Source: Streptomyces roseicoloratus (GTDB taxonomy: Bacteria; Actinomycetota; Actinomycetes; Streptomycetales; Streptomycetaceae). From it: a stretch of 64,000 nt of DNA. The stretch covers positions 156,421-220,420 of the forward strand of contig NZ_SDOY01000144.1 in assembly GCF_004117935.1 (NCBI RefSeq), given 5' to 3'. The notes beneath the pieces were generated by a model that searched no databases, was not told the DNA's origin, and worked only from the letters and a program-made list of their open reading frames with translations. The position numbers and the translations under genes are program-made. Shown one piece after another: positions 17,902 through 26,492 of this stretch; within the stretch, counting starts at the first letter, position 1, and each line of letters opens with the position of its first letter.

Positions 17902-19176
17902 TCACGCGGCCTTGGACAGGGTGGACCGGTCCATGTTGGGCGCGTGCCGGGCGGGTGTCACGGGGCTGGTCATGGCTTCTCGTCCGTCGTGGCGCGGCCA
18001 CAGGAGGAGGGCACCGATCGCTCCCGCTCCGGCAAGGAGTACGAGGACGGACCAGGCAAGGGTGAAGCCGACGTTCGTGCCGAGCCATCCCGCGACGGGG
18101 TAGGTGATCAGCCAGGCCAGGTGCGACAGAGAGAACTGGGCCGCGAATGCCTCGGGGATCGCGTTCCGTCCGACGGAGGCGCGCAGGACCTTGCCGGTCG
18201 GCGTGATGATCAGTGCCATGCCGATGCCGATCACAGTCCAGATGATCGCCGTACCGGTCCATGTGGTCAGGCCGGCCGCGATCAGCGTCACAGCGGTGGT
18301 CGTGCCGCCGACGAGGACTCCGGCGCCGGTCACCATGACGGTGCGGGCGGCGATCCGGTCGAGAACGCGGGGCAGCACGAGGGCGGCCAGGAGGGTTCCG
18401 GTGCCTGACGCGGCGAGCATCCAAGCGACGTCCGACTGCGAGCCGCCGAGCTCGTCACGGACGTAGTTGACGGTGTTGACGACGACGATCGACCCTGCCG
18501 CCGCAACCACGAGGTTGAGCGCCATGATGCCGCGCAGCCGCGGCGTCCTGAGGAAGGTCCTGATCCCCGCTGCCGCCTTGTCCCATGCCTTGGTGTGGGC
18601 ACTGGGGCGGGCGTCGGGGATGCGCGTCGACAAGACGAGCAGGGCGGAGAGGAGGAATCCGGCGGAGGTGCCCAGGAAGAGCCAGTTGAAGCTCATGAAC
18701 GTCAGGGCGACGGCTGCCAGCACGGGGCTGAGCAGGCTCTCCATGGTGGAGGCGACCTGGGAGGCGGACAGGGCACGCGTGTAGTCGGACTCGTCCGTGA
18801 CGATGTCGGGGATGACGGCCTGGAACGTCGGGGTGAACGCCGCGGAGCCGGCCTGGAGCAGGCCGATCAGGACGTAGATGTGCCAGACATCGGTGATCAG
18901 CGGCAGTGCCAGGACCACCGCACCGCGGACCACGTCGAGGAGGACCAGGAGAGTTCTTCTGGGGAGCCGGTCGACGTACGCGGCAGCAAGAGGGGCTATG
19001 ACCACGTACATGACCATCTTGATGGTCAGGGCGGTGCCGAGGACCATGCCGGCGCGCCGTCCTGCGAGGTCGTAGGCGAGCAGGCCGAGGGCCACTGTGG
19101 TCAGTCCGGTACCGAACAGGGCGATGACCTGGGCGCTGAACAGGTGGCGATAGTCGCGGATGGCGAACAGACGCAT
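17902..19176 (-). CDS. MFS transporter
   Basis: The 424-residue permease has twelve predicted membrane segments. It carries the N-terminal motif FAIRDYRHLFSAQVIALFGTGLT of MFS_3/EntS-like exporters and an AAYVDRLPRRTLL loop (motif A, about 64-76). The tail is polar. AAGGAA precedes the ATG at good spacing. It is the third gene in a leftward run (His-rich protein, AhpD-like protein, MFS) behind a CsoR-like palindrome, so export of a metal or metal-stress product is plausible; no substrate residue can be named. Confidence 0.8.
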   Translation of the reverse strand: MRLFAIRDYRHLFSAQVIALFGTGLTTVALGLLAYDLAGRRAGMVLGTALTIKMVMYVVIAPLAAAYVDRLPRRTLLVLLDVVRGAVVLALPLITDVWHIYVLIGLLQAGSAAFTPTFQAVIPDIVTDESDYTRALSASQVASTMESLLSPVLAAVALTFMSFNWLFLGTSAGFLLSALLVLSTRIPDARPSAHTKAWDKAAAGIRTFLRTPRLRGIMALNLVVAAAGSIVVVNTVNYVRDELGGSQSDVAWMLAASGTGTLLAALVLPRVLDRIAARTVMVTGAGVLVGGTTTAVTLIAAGLTTWTGTAIIWTVIGIGMALIITPTGKVLRASVGRNAIPEAFAAQFSLSHLAWLITYPVAGWLGTNVGFTLAWSVLVLLAGAGAIGALLLWPRHDGREAMTSPVTPARHAPNMDRSTLSKAA

Positions 19177-19257
19177 GGCGGGTTCCTTCCGTATCCATGC
19201 GGCGGGGCACGCCCCCGGGGTGGAGGCCGTGCCCCGCGAGTACAGGCGGGGGTGTCT

Positions 19258-19788
19258 CTACGCACCGGTGTCGCTCCCCGGTGTGAGGCCGGCGAGCAGG
19301 TTGAAGGCGCCGGTGAGGATGTTGAGCGAGACGACGCCGACGACATCGGCTATCGCCCGGTCGCTGTAGCCGTGCTCACGCAGCGCGCTGACCTGTTCGT
19401 CGGTGATCGACGTCGGCTCGCGATAGACCTGGAGGGCGAGGGCGATGATTGCTGCGATCGCGGGATCGGCCGAGGTGCCCGCATGGGCGCGCTTGATCTC
19501 TTCCTCGTCCACTCCCATGGAGCGGGCGGCACTGACGTGCGCGTCGAGGCAGAGCCCGCAGCCCTGGAGTGCCTGGACGGCGATCGAGATTCGTTCGCTG
19601 ATTTTGCGGTCGAGTTTGGCTCGTCCCATGGCCCTGCTGAGCTGGAGGTATCCGCCCAGTACAGCCGGTGAGTGCGCCATCGTGGAGACCATGTCGCCGA
19701 TCTGGCCATGGCGGGAGACCAGGTCGGCGAGGAGGTCGCGCGAGGCGCCGACCGCCGTGTCGGGCGTGAGTCGGGTCAGGCGGGGCAT
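19258..19788 (-). CDS. Carboxymuconolactone decarboxylase / AhpD-like protein
   Basis: This 176-residue all-helical protein belongs to the AhpD/CMD superfamily. The redox motif is CGLCLDAH (Cys-x-x-Cys then His, about residues 77-84), preceded by SERISIAVQALQGCG, as in alkylhydroperoxidase AhpD-core proteins that reduce peroxides through paired thiols. GAAGGAG is four bases ahead of the ATG. It lies 33 bases after the His-rich protein and probably protects against metal-driven oxidative stress. Confidence 0.8.
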   Translation of the reverse strand: MPRLTRLTPDTAVGASRDLLADLVSRHGQIGDMVSTMAHSPAVLGGYLQLSRAMGRAKLDRKISERISIAVQALQGCGLCLDAHVSAARSMGVDEEEIKRAHAGTSADPAIAAIIALALQVYREPTSITDEQVSALREHGYSDRAIADVVGVVSLNILTGAFNLLAGLTPGSDTGA

Positions 19789-19821
19789 GACGCTCCTTCC
19801 GATGTGGCTTCGTTCATGCGG

Positions 19822-20682
19822 TCAGTGGTGTGCGTGGTGGCCGTGGTGGTGGCCGCTGTGCTCGGGTGCGGCCGGGGCTGTCGCGTCCGAGTGGGGAGCG
19901 GCCGTGGCGGTCCGCACCGTGAACTCGGCTGTCCGGACAGCGTCGTTGTGCTGGAAGTCCAGGTACAGGCGGTAGGTGCCGGCCGACGGCGCGACCGCCA
20001 TGAAGGCGATCTCCGGTCCCGGCGCGGTGGTGCCGTCACCGGGTTCGCCCTCCGGGTGGACGTGGAGGTAGCCCAGGTCACCGACCCGCAGTGCCACCAG
20101 GTGTCCGTACGCGGCCAGGTAGGGCTGCAGGTCGGTGACGGGGCGGCCGTTCCGGCTGACGGTGAGGGTCAGTTCGCTCGCCTCGCCGGGCAGGAGTTCG
20201 CCGTCGAGCGCGACGGTGTACTCGCCGATCTGCGCGATCCCGGTGGCCTCGGGGAGCGGCCGCGGGTCGTACGGCCCGGCGACTGCGGCGTCGATCCCCA
20301 GCGTCATGGTCCCGTTGCGGCTGGCCGGGTGGACGTCGGCGAAGAACCTCCAGTCACCCGGTTCCAGAGTCAGGTCGACGCTCCACGTGCCCTTCTCGTC
20401 CATCACCGGGTGCACGTGCTGGAACCCGGCCGTGTCGCGCCGGACAGCGATGAAGTGCAGTTCCTTGTCGTGCTCGGCCGTGAACTCGGTCACCGCCTGT
20501 CCGTCGGGGCCGATCACCCGGAAGCTGACCGGCTGCACGCCGGCGGTGAGGATCGTCGAGTCGAGCTCGAGGGTGTACCCGTCCTCGGAGACCGACAGCC
20601 CACCGGGCTGGGCTCCGCTGTGGCCAGCGTGGCCGCCGTGGACTCCGTGATTGGTCTGGCCGTGGCCGGTGTGATTCTTCAT
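19822..20682 (-). CDS. His-rich metal-associated protein
   Basis: The 286-residue protein has a histidine-rich N-terminus (MKNHTGHGQTNHGVHGGHAGH) and tail (HSGHHHGHHAHH). Between them are two beta-rich modules with repeated HVHP motifs (QHVHPVMDEKG and YLHVHPEGE), probably soft-metal ligands. There is no signal peptide or membrane helix. ATG 20682, with GGAG ahead of it, is preferred over ATG 20745, which abuts the palindrome at 20746-20762 and leaves no room for a promoter. The role is probably copper binding or buffering; the exact function is unknown. Confidence 0.65.
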   Translation of the reverse strand: MKNHTGHGQTNHGVHGGHAGHSGAQPGGLSVSEDGYTLELDSTILTAGVQPVSFRVIGPDGQAVTEFTAEHDKELHFIAVRRDTAGFQHVHPVMDEKGTWSVDLTLEPGDWRFFADVHPASRNGTMTLGIDAAVAGPYDPRPLPEATGIAQIGEYTVALDGELLPGEASELTLTVSRNGRPVTDLQPYLAAYGHLVALRVGDLGYLHVHPEGEPGDGTTAPGPEIAFMAVAPSAGTYRLYLDFQHNDAVRTAEFTVRTATAAPHSDATAPAAPEHSGHHHGHHAHH

Positions 20683-20745
20683 GGCATCTCCACTGGTGTG
20701 ATGCGCCTTCTGGCGTTGTCCGTTCAGGACGTTGATCAGAACCAT

Positions 20746-20762
20746 ATACCCCCGGGGGGTAT
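20746..20762. promoter_or_regulatory. CsoR-like copper operator
   Basis: The sequence ATACCCCCGGGGGGTAT is a near-perfect G/C-centred palindrome flanked by TA, the form of CsoR-family Cu(I)-repressor sites in actinobacteria. It lies 64 bases upstream of the His-rich gene start and could repress the leftward metal operon. No csoR gene is in the window, so the repressor would act from elsewhere. Confidence 0.6.
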
Positions 20763-21134
20763 TCCGGAGGGCCTTGATGGTGGAAATCTCGAGAGGGGCA
20801 TACCGAAGTGGATCTACCGGGCGGAGGCGCCCACCTGCCGAGCCCGTGACACCGGTGTGTCGGCGCGGCTGCCCGGGCGGTGGCTGCCGCAGCCGAGCGG
20901 CGTGAACTGGTCAGTGCACTGCCGACGCGCGGCAGGGAAAGTGGCACCACCGGCGCGTATGCGGGCACACGCGTCTGTGCCAAGGGGGCGAAGTCGGGTA
21001 TGTCGAGCTGAAGGGTGTCGGGGACGCCGTCGCCTGCCTCGTGCACTCGTGACGCCGTACCGGTGGTGACGGCACGCCTGAAGGCGGCGGGGTTGGGGAA
21101 CCTGTAGGGGCCACGTACGGACCCAGTTTGTCCT

Positions 21135-21195
21135 TTGCCATCCAACTTAGTCGTGGACGTACCACCTGACCTGGGCGGACTAGCTTGGATGGCAA
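21135..21195. repeat. Large inverted repeat with nested stems
   Basis: The arms TTGCCATCCAA (21135-21145) and TTGGATGGCAA (21185-21195) pair perfectly. Inside them TAGTC/GACTA (21148-21152 with 21178-21182) continues the stem, and GTGG/CCAC makes a further small hairpin. It is too elaborate for a typical simple terminator. Confidence 0.6.
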
Positions 21196-21242
21196 GGTGC
21201 CCGAACCCGCAACGGTGGCTATGTAGAAGAGTGGTGCCGTCA

Positions 21243-21276
21243 GGCAGTCCTGGTCGTTGACCAGGGAACGGCTGCC
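21243..21276. repeat. Compound hairpin
   Basis: CCTGGTC (21249-21255) pairs with GACCAGG (21259-21265) around a three-base loop. It is nested inside GGCAG (21243-21247) and CTGCC (21272-21276). The inner stem is perfect. It lies 140 bases beyond the copA stop codon. Confidence 0.55.
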
Positions 21277-21415
21277 ATCAGGGCGACCACGACTGGTAGT
21301 TGGCCGGCCGCGTTCGAGAAGCCACAGGTCCACACCCCGTGTCGATTCGTCGTTGGCCATGTCGTCGGTCGTTAGCCGGCCGTCCGTGGGCGCGGTTGCT
21401 CTCTGTCCCGTCTGC

Positions 21416-24166
21416 TCATTTCGCGGCGGTGGCGGTGTAGAGGTCAGGGGCGGCGTCGAACCTGGTGGCGCAGCGGGTGGAGCAGAAGTAGTAGGTGCCG
21501 GTGTCGGTGTGCCGCTGCTCGCTTGCGGATGCCGGGTCGATGTGCATGCCGCACACCGGATCTGTGACTCCCTCGCTGTCGTCCTGGCGTGGGTGGGCAT
21601 CAGGCTCGTGGTTCGGGGCGGCGGCCGCTGTGGTGGCCTGCTGGTCGTGGAAGGTTTCGACTTGGGGTTCGATGGTCTGGGGCTGGGTGTCGGTTTCGGT
21701 CGGCGGTGTGGGGCGCCAGCGGCGGAGGCGGGAGGAGTTGGTGACGACGGACAGGGAAGACAGGGCCATGGCGGCGGCAGCGATGATCGGGCTGAGGCGA
21801 AGGCCCCACAGGGGGTAGAGGGCGCCGGCGGCGATGGGGATGCCGAAGGCGTTGTAGACGAGGGCGAAGAACAGGTTCTGCTTGATGTTGCGCATGGTGG
21901 CGCGGGACAGGCGGATGGCGGTGACGACTCCGGTGAGGGAGCCGGAGATGAGGGTGATGTCGGCGGCTTCGATGGCGACGTCTGTGCCGGTTCCGATGGC
22001 GAGGCCGACGTCGGCCTGGGCGAGGGCGGGGGCGTCGTTGATGCCGTCGCCGACCATGCCGACGGTGCGGCCTTCGGCCTGGAGGCGGCGGATCTCGTCG
22101 GCCTTGTGCTCGGGCAGCACCTCGGCGAGGACGCGCGGGATGCCGACGTGCGCGGCGATGGCGGCGGCGGTGCGGGCATTGTCGCCGGTGAGCATGACCA
22201 CGTCGGTGCCGAGGTGCCGTAGAGCGGTGATGGCCTGGGCGGAGTCGCCCTTGACAGTGTCGGCGACGGCGAGGACCCCGGCCGGTCGGCCGCCGACAGC
22301 GGCGAGGACGGGCGTCTTGCCGGCGGCCGAAAGGTCCTCGGCTACGGGATGGAGGGAGGACGGGTCGATACCGGTGTCGCGGAGGAGGCGTGCGGTGCCG
22401 ACCAGGACGGAAGTGCTGTTGGCGGTGGCGCGGACGCCTTTTCCGGTGATGGATTCGAAGCTGGTCGCGGCCAGGGGTGGAAGGCCGCGGTCGCGGGCGC
22501 CGGAGACGATGGCCTGGGCGAGGGGGTGTTCGCTGTCGGCCTCTGCGGCGGCCACGAGGGCGAGCAGATCGTTCTCGGCGATGCCGTCGAGTGGTCGGAC
22601 ATCGGTGAGGACGGGCTTGCCCTGGGTGACCGTGCCGGTCTTGTCGAGGACAATCGTGTCGATCTTGTGGGCGGTTTCCAGGGCTTCGGCGGAGCGGATG
22701 AGGATGCCTGCCTGCGCGCCTTTGCCGGTGCCGACCATGACGGAGAGCGGAGTGGCCAGGCCGAGGGCGCAAGGGCAGGCGATGATCAGGACGGCGACGG
22801 CGGAGACCAGGGCGAGGGTCAGTGCCGGGGAGGGGCCGAGGGTGTACCAGAGGGCGAAGGTGCCGATCGCGATGGCGATGACGGCGGGGACGAAGTAGGC
22901 GGAGATCGCGTCGGCGAGGCGCTGGATGGGGGCCTTGGACGCCTGGGCCTGCTGCACCAGCCGGATGATCTGGGCGAGCATGGTGTCCGCGCCGACCTTG
23001 GCCGCGCGCACCCGCAAGGAACCGGTGGTGTTGACGGTGGCGCCGATGACACCGTCGCCCGCCTGCTTCGTGACCGGCATCGGCTCCCCCGTGACCATCG
23101 ACTCGTCCACGGCGGAGGAGCCGGAGAGGACCTCGGCGTCGACGGGGATCTTCTCCCCAGGGCGGATGACGATCTCGTCCCCGACGACCACCTCGTCCAC
23201 CGGGATCTCGGTTTCGCCACCGTTGCGTACGACGCGCGCGGTGCGGGCCTGCAGGCCGATCAGAGCGCGGATGGCCTCGCCCGTGCCGGCCTTGGCCCGG
23301 GCCTCCAGAAGGCGGCCCAGCAGGATGAGGGTGAGGATGACGCCGACCGCTTCGAAGTACACCTCGCGTACGTCCTCGGGTAGCAGTCCGGGGGCGAGGG
23401 TGACGAGCAGGCTGAAGCCGTAGGCGGCGCTAGTGCCCAGCGTGATCAGGGAGTTCATGTCCGCCGACCGGTGGCGCAGGGCCAGCCAGCCGGTGGAGTG
23501 CACGGGCCAGCCGGTGTAGAGCATGACCGGCGTGATCAAGGCGAGCTGGAACCAGTGGTTTAGCATCCAGCCGGGTACCCAGTCGGCGCCGAACAGCTCG
23601 TGCGCCATCACGGCGAACAGGACCGGCGCGGTCAGTACAGCGCCGACGACGACCCGGCGGGTCAGGTCCTTGATCTCCGCCTGGCGCTCGGCGATGTCGG
23701 CCGCCTCCGCCGCCTCGGCCGGCGTCTCCACGGCGCTCGGTGCCGCGCTTTCGCCGGGCTCAGCGCCCGGTTCTTCAGGTGCTGCGCCGTTGGTGGGTTC
23801 GACGACGAGGGTGCCGTGGATCATGTTCATGCCGCAGGCGAAGCCGAAGGTGCCGGCCCTGTCGGGGTTCAGATGGACGGTTGTGCGGGTGTGGGCGGGC
23901 AGACCGGCCCCGACCTTGAGATCAGGGAAGACGACGCGGGAGGTGCATTCTCCGGCCTCCTGCCGGTCGAAGACCAGCTCGACCGGGGTGCCCTGGCGGA
24001 CCTTGATCAGGTTCGGGCTGTAGCCGCCCCGCACGGTCACGTCGATCCGCTGCACCCCGCCCTCCAGCCGGGCCGTGCCCGCCTTGCGCGGGCCGAAGAA
24101 GTACCAGGCCAGCACCGCGATCAGCCCAGCGGCGACCACGACGATGATCACGTCTACGACTGTCAC
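21416..24166 (-). CDS. copA: Copper P1B-type ATPase with N-terminal cupredoxin and C-terminal YHS domain
   Basis: This is a 916-residue Cu(I)-exporting P-type ATPase in the membrane. It has an N-terminal signal-anchor helix (1-23) and a cupredoxin-like domain (about 38-125) with possible copper ligands C74, C111 and the M/H of CGMNMIHG. Eight membrane helices follow, with TGEPMP, the CPC metal site in IACPCALGLATP, the phosphorylation loop DKTGT and GDGINDAP. A C-terminal YHS/TRASH-like module (DPVCGMHIDP through YYFCSTRCATRF) ends the protein. The usual CxxC heavy-metal-associated domains are absent, so cupredoxin and YHS domains appear to replace them. GTG 24166 is chosen for its GGAGG. It is divergent from the DUF2933 operon. 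Confidence 0.9.
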   Translation of the reverse strand: MTVVDVIIVVVAAGLIAVLAWYFFGPRKAGTARLEGGVQRIDVTVRGGYSPNLIKVRQGTPVELVFDRQEAGECTSRVVFPDLKVGAGLPAHTRTTVHLNPDRAGTFGFACGMNMIHGTLVVEPTNGAAPEEPGAEPGESAAPSAVETPAEAAEAADIAERQAEIKDLTRRVVVGAVLTAPVLFAVMAHELFGADWVPGWMLNHWFQLALITPVMLYTGWPVHSTGWLALRHRSADMNSLITLGTSAAYGFSLLVTLAPGLLPEDVREVYFEAVGVILTLILLGRLLEARAKAGTGEAIRALIGLQARTARVVRNGGETEIPVDEVVVGDEIVIRPGEKIPVDAEVLSGSSAVDESMVTGEPMPVTKQAGDGVIGATVNTTGSLRVRAAKVGADTMLAQIIRLVQQAQASKAPIQRLADAISAYFVPAVIAIAIGTFALWYTLGPSPALTLALVSAVAVLIIACPCALGLATPLSVMVGTGKGAQAGILIRSAEALETAHKIDTIVLDKTGTVTQGKPVLTDVRPLDGIAENDLLALVAAAEADSEHPLAQAIVSGARDRGLPPLAATSFESITGKGVRATANSTSVLVGTARLLRDTGIDPSSLHPVAEDLSAAGKTPVLAAVGGRPAGVLAVADTVKGDSAQAITALRHLGTDVVMLTGDNARTAAAIAAHVGIPRVLAEVLPEHKADEIRRLQAEGRTVGMVGDGINDAPALAQADVGLAIGTGTDVAIEAADITLISGSLTGVVTAIRLSRATMRNIKQNLFFALVYNAFGIPIAAGALYPLWGLRLSPIIAAAAMALSSLSVVTNSSRLRRWRPTPPTETDTQPQTIEPQVETFHDQQATTAAAAPNHEPDAHPRQDDSEGVTDPVCGMHIDPASASEQRHTDTGTYYFCSTRCATRFDAAPDLYTATAAK

Positions 24167-24241
24167 GGCCACTCGCCTCCTCGCACGCCCTGCTGTTCCA
24201 GCCTCCCGCGCGGCATCCGCCCGGGCCACTCCTGCCAGGCA

Positions 24242-24278
24242 GGGACCGTCCGGCCCCAGGCGGGGACCGTCCGGCCCC
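24242..24278. promoter_or_regulatory. Tandem direct repeat in the copA divergent promoter
   Basis: The 16-base sequence GGGACCGTCCGGCCCC occurs twice, at 24242-24257 and 24263-24278, a 21-base period (two helical turns). Each copy contains the near-palindrome GGACcGTCC. It sits between the divergent copA and DUF2933 starts and could be a shared regulator site. Confidence 0.5.
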
Positions 24279-24331
24279 TCTGCCCATCCGCCGACTGGGG
24301 AGACGATGAGAAGTGAAGAAGGAGGCCCGTG

Positions 24332-24553
24332 ATGAAGCAGAACCAGTGGGGCCTGTACGCCATCGCCGTGGCCATCGCCGTCGTCGGCGCCCTTGCTCTC
24401 GGTGTCCCCGTCGGCACCCTGGCGATCCTGGGCATCGCGCTCGCGTGCCCGCTGATGATGTTCTTCATGATGCGCGGCATGCGCGACCAAGGCGGTCACG
24501 ACCACGAGTCGCACCGCCACGATGACGACCACAGCGGATCCGGCCGCGTCTGA
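24332..24553 (+). CDS. DUF2933 small membrane protein
   Basis: The 73-residue protein has two hydrophobic segments (about 7-25 and 28-46), a Met-rich turn (MMFFMMRGMRD) and a His/Asp-rich tail (HDHESHRHDDDHSG). DUF2933 proteins are often found beside copper-resistance genes. The tail could bind metal ions. GGAGG is six bases ahead of ATG 24332. It is the first gene of the rightward operon. Confidence 0.8.
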   Translation: MKQNQWGLYAIAVAIAVVGALALGVPVGTLAILGIALACPLMMFFMMRGMRDQGGHDHESHRHDDDHSGSGRV

Positions 24554-24869
24554 CCCGCGACCCGGGATCAGGGCCGGGGTGAGTTCCGTGATCGCCGTGA
24601 TCGCAACCGTTGCCGCGGGGCTGATGATCGCGGGCATCGTGTACGACACCGCCCGCATGATCGGCCCCGACGAGTCTCGCTGCCCGCCGCTCGCCCGCCT
24701 GTGGGGCCGCCGTGCCGCCCTTGAGGCCGCCGAAAGCCGTCTGGTCGCCGTGCGCCTGCGCGGCCGGATCGATACGGCCGCCTACCAGCGGCGTATGGCG
24801 GCCATCGCCCACGGACACCGGTATGCGGCCTCCCCACCCCGGACGCACGTCGGAGGCGGTCATGGCTGA
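24522..24869 (+). CDS. Membrane protein with SHOCT-like tail
   Basis: This 115-residue protein overlaps the DUF2933 gene by 32 bases. One membrane helix lies at about 20-42. The segment ESRLVAVRLRGRIDTAAYQRRMAAI (about 70-95) matches the short C-terminal SHOCT motif, which is typically found at protein ends. Function unknown; it is probably part of the metal operon. Confidence 0.65.
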   Translation: MTTTADPAASDPRPGIRAGVSSVIAVIATVAAGLMIAGIVYDTARMIGPDESRCPPLARLWGRRAALEAAESRLVAVRLRGRIDTAAYQRRMAAIAHGHRYAASPPRTHVGGGHG

Positions 24870-25554
24870 CGCCGCGTACGGCCTGTTGCCACTGGTCGTG
24901 CTCAACACCCTGCTGTTCATCGTCTTCGCCGCGAGCTTCTTCCACCCGAAGACGAAACGCGACTGGCGGGCGATGGGCGCCTACAGCGCGTTCATGGTCG
25001 CCCTGTTCACCGAGATGTACGGCGCCCCTCTGACGATCTACCTGCTGGGCAGCTGGCTCGGCAGCACCTTCCCCCTCCTGAAGGACACCCACGCCGGCGG
25101 ACACCTGTGGAACGACCTGACGGGCTGGTCCGGCGACCCGCACCTCAGCCCGTTCCACCTGGCCAGCTACGTTGCCATCACCGCCGGATTCTGGCTCCTG
25201 GCCGCCGCCTGGAGACGCCTGCATGAAGCCGCCCAGCACGACCGGCTGGCCATCACGGGTCCCTACGCATGGGTGCGTCACCCGCAGTACGACGGATTCC
25301 TCCTCGTCATGACCGGCTTCCTGCTCCAGTGGCCGACCATCCCCACCTTGATCATGTTCCCGGTACTGGTGTACGTCTACGTCCGCCTCGCCCGCGGCGA
25401 GGAGCGCGAGGTCGCCGCTCGCTTCGGCGACGAGTGGAACGTTTACGTGGCCCGGACCCCCGCGTTCTGGCCTCGCCTGCGGCATCACACATCGCCCGTG
25501 CCGCCCTCGCCGCGGCGTGCTTCCGATCCGCGCGGGCGTACCGCCCGGAGGTGA
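24862..25554 (+). CDS. Isoprenylcysteine carboxyl methyltransferase-like membrane protein
   Basis: The 230-residue protein has four or five membrane helices and the ICMT/phospholipid-methyltransferase signature GPYAWVRHPQYDGFLL (about 132-147), then LARGEEREVAARFGDEWNVYVARTP, the conserved C-terminal ERxxxxxFGxxYxxY-like block that binds SAM. It overlaps the preceding gene. Bacterial members of unknown substrate recur in metal-resistance operons, which fits this context. Confidence 0.8.
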   Translation: MADAAYGLLPLVVLNTLLFIVFAASFFHPKTKRDWRAMGAYSAFMVALFTEMYGAPLTIYLLGSWLGSTFPLLKDTHAGGHLWNDLTGWSGDPHLSPFHLASYVAITAGFWLLAAAWRRLHEAAQHDRLAITGPYAWVRHPQYDGFLLVMTGFLLQWPTIPTLIMFPVLVYVYVRLARGEEREVAARFGDEWNVYVARTPAFWPRLRHHTSPVPPSPRRASDPRGRTARR

Positions 25555-25557
25555 GCA

Positions 25558-25842
25558 GTGGTGGCGGTGCTGACCTGGGTCCTGCTGGCTGCCGCAGTGG
25601 CGGCAGTCGCCGCGTGCCTCGCCTATCAGCGCCGGCGGCGTGATCCCGGGCCTTGGCTCGCCCTCGTCCTGTCGCTCGGGGGCCTGCTCCCGCTGCCGGT
25701 GCTTCTTGCGTACGACGCCTCCGCTGCCGCCTGGGGTGTGTGGGGTGCCATCGTCATCGCCGCCGCGCTGGTCTGGGCCGCCGCCGACACGCTGCGCGAC
25801 ACGGCTGCCGCGCGGGGCCGCCGTTCACGGGGCCGGCCGTGA
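25558..25842 (+). CDS. Small membrane protein
   Basis: The 94-residue protein starts at GTG and has three hydrophobic segments (about 3-22, 33-52, 57-76) and a basic tail (RGRRSRGRP). It overlaps the ABC ATPase by GTGA, so it is probably a membrane partner of the transporter. Not otherwise recognised. Confidence 0.6.
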   Translation: MVAVLTWVLLAAAVAAVAACLAYQRRRRDPGPWLALVLSLGGLLPLPVLLAYDASAAAWGVWGAIVIAAALVWAAADTLRDTAAARGRRSRGRP

Positions 25843-26492
25843 GCGGCCGCCTGCCCGACGGGGTCGTGCTTACCGCTGCGGGGATCGTGAAGTCGTACCG
25901 GCGCGGGGTGTGGCCGGTACGCCGAGCTGTCTTGGTGCTGCGCGGAGTCGACGTGGAGCTGGCCGAGGGAGAGGTGGTCGGGCTGGTGGGGGAGAACGGC
26001 TCGGGCAAGAGCACCCTGATGCGGATTCTCGTCGGAGAGCTGGCCCCCGATGCCGGCACGATCGCCCGGGGCGGGCGGATCGGGTACTGCCCGCAGGATC
26101 CCGTCGTCTACGAACGGCTCACCTGCGACGAACACTTCGAGTTGTTCGGCCGCGCGTACAGTCTGCCCGGCCATGCCGAACAGACCACCCGTGCCGAGAT
26201 CTACGAGCGGCTCGGCTTCGGCCGGTACGCCGCCACCCGCGCGGACCGGCTGTCGGGCGGGACCCTGGCCAAGCTCAACCTGGGCCTGGCCCTCCTGGCG
26301 GACCCCGAGGTGCTGCTCCTGGACGAGCCGTACGCCGGGTTCGACTTCGACACCTATCTGAAGTTCTGGGACCTGGTCGCCGAGCGCCGCCGGGCGGGCC
26401 GCTCGGTGCTGATCGTCAGCCACTTCGTCACCGACGCCGAACGCTTCGACCGCATCGTCCACCTCCGCGACGGCAAGGCGGTGGAAGGATGA
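25839..26492 (+). CDS. ABC transporter ATP-binding protein
   Basis: The 217-residue ATPase has Walker A GENGSGKST (about 51-59), a Q-loop in GYCPQDPVVYERL, signature LSGGT, Walker B VLLLDEPYAGFD and a switch histidine in LIVSHF. The signature reads LSGGTLAKL rather than LSGGQ, as in many ABC-2 exporters. GTG 25839 overlaps the upstream stop, and the next gene overlaps this one (ATGA). It powers the permease that follows. Confidence 0.9.
   Translation: MSGRLPDGVVLTAAGIVKSYRRGVWPVRRAVLVLRGVDVELAEGEVVGLVGENGSGKSTLMRILVGELAPDAGTIARGGRIGYCPQDPVVYERLTCDEHFELFGRAYSLPGHAEQTTRAEIYERLGFGRYAATRADRLSGGTLAKLNLGLALLADPEVLLLDEPYAGFDFDTYLKFWDLVAERRRAGRSVLIVSHFVTDAERFDRIVHLRDGKAVEG

Larger units (their letters stand above)
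20763..21415. other. Intergenic region between copA 3' end and the CsoR-like site
   Basis: No convincing gene in 650 bases; reading frames that cross it have atypical composition. It contains a strong inverted repeat (21135-21195) and a second hairpin (21243-21276). It could hold the copA terminator, a structured RNA or a degraded insertion-sequence end. Confidence 0.4.

Noticed and set aside
20354..21145. A 263-residue - strand frame crossing the CsoR-like site.
   Set aside because: It overlaps the well-supported His-rich gene in another frame, and its N-terminal part lies in structured non-coding DNA with no ribosome site.
21041..21415. Firm call of an IS110 left end with a bridge RNA.
   Set aside because: The hairpins are suggestive, but there is no transposase remnant I can support, so it is kept only as a possibility to test.
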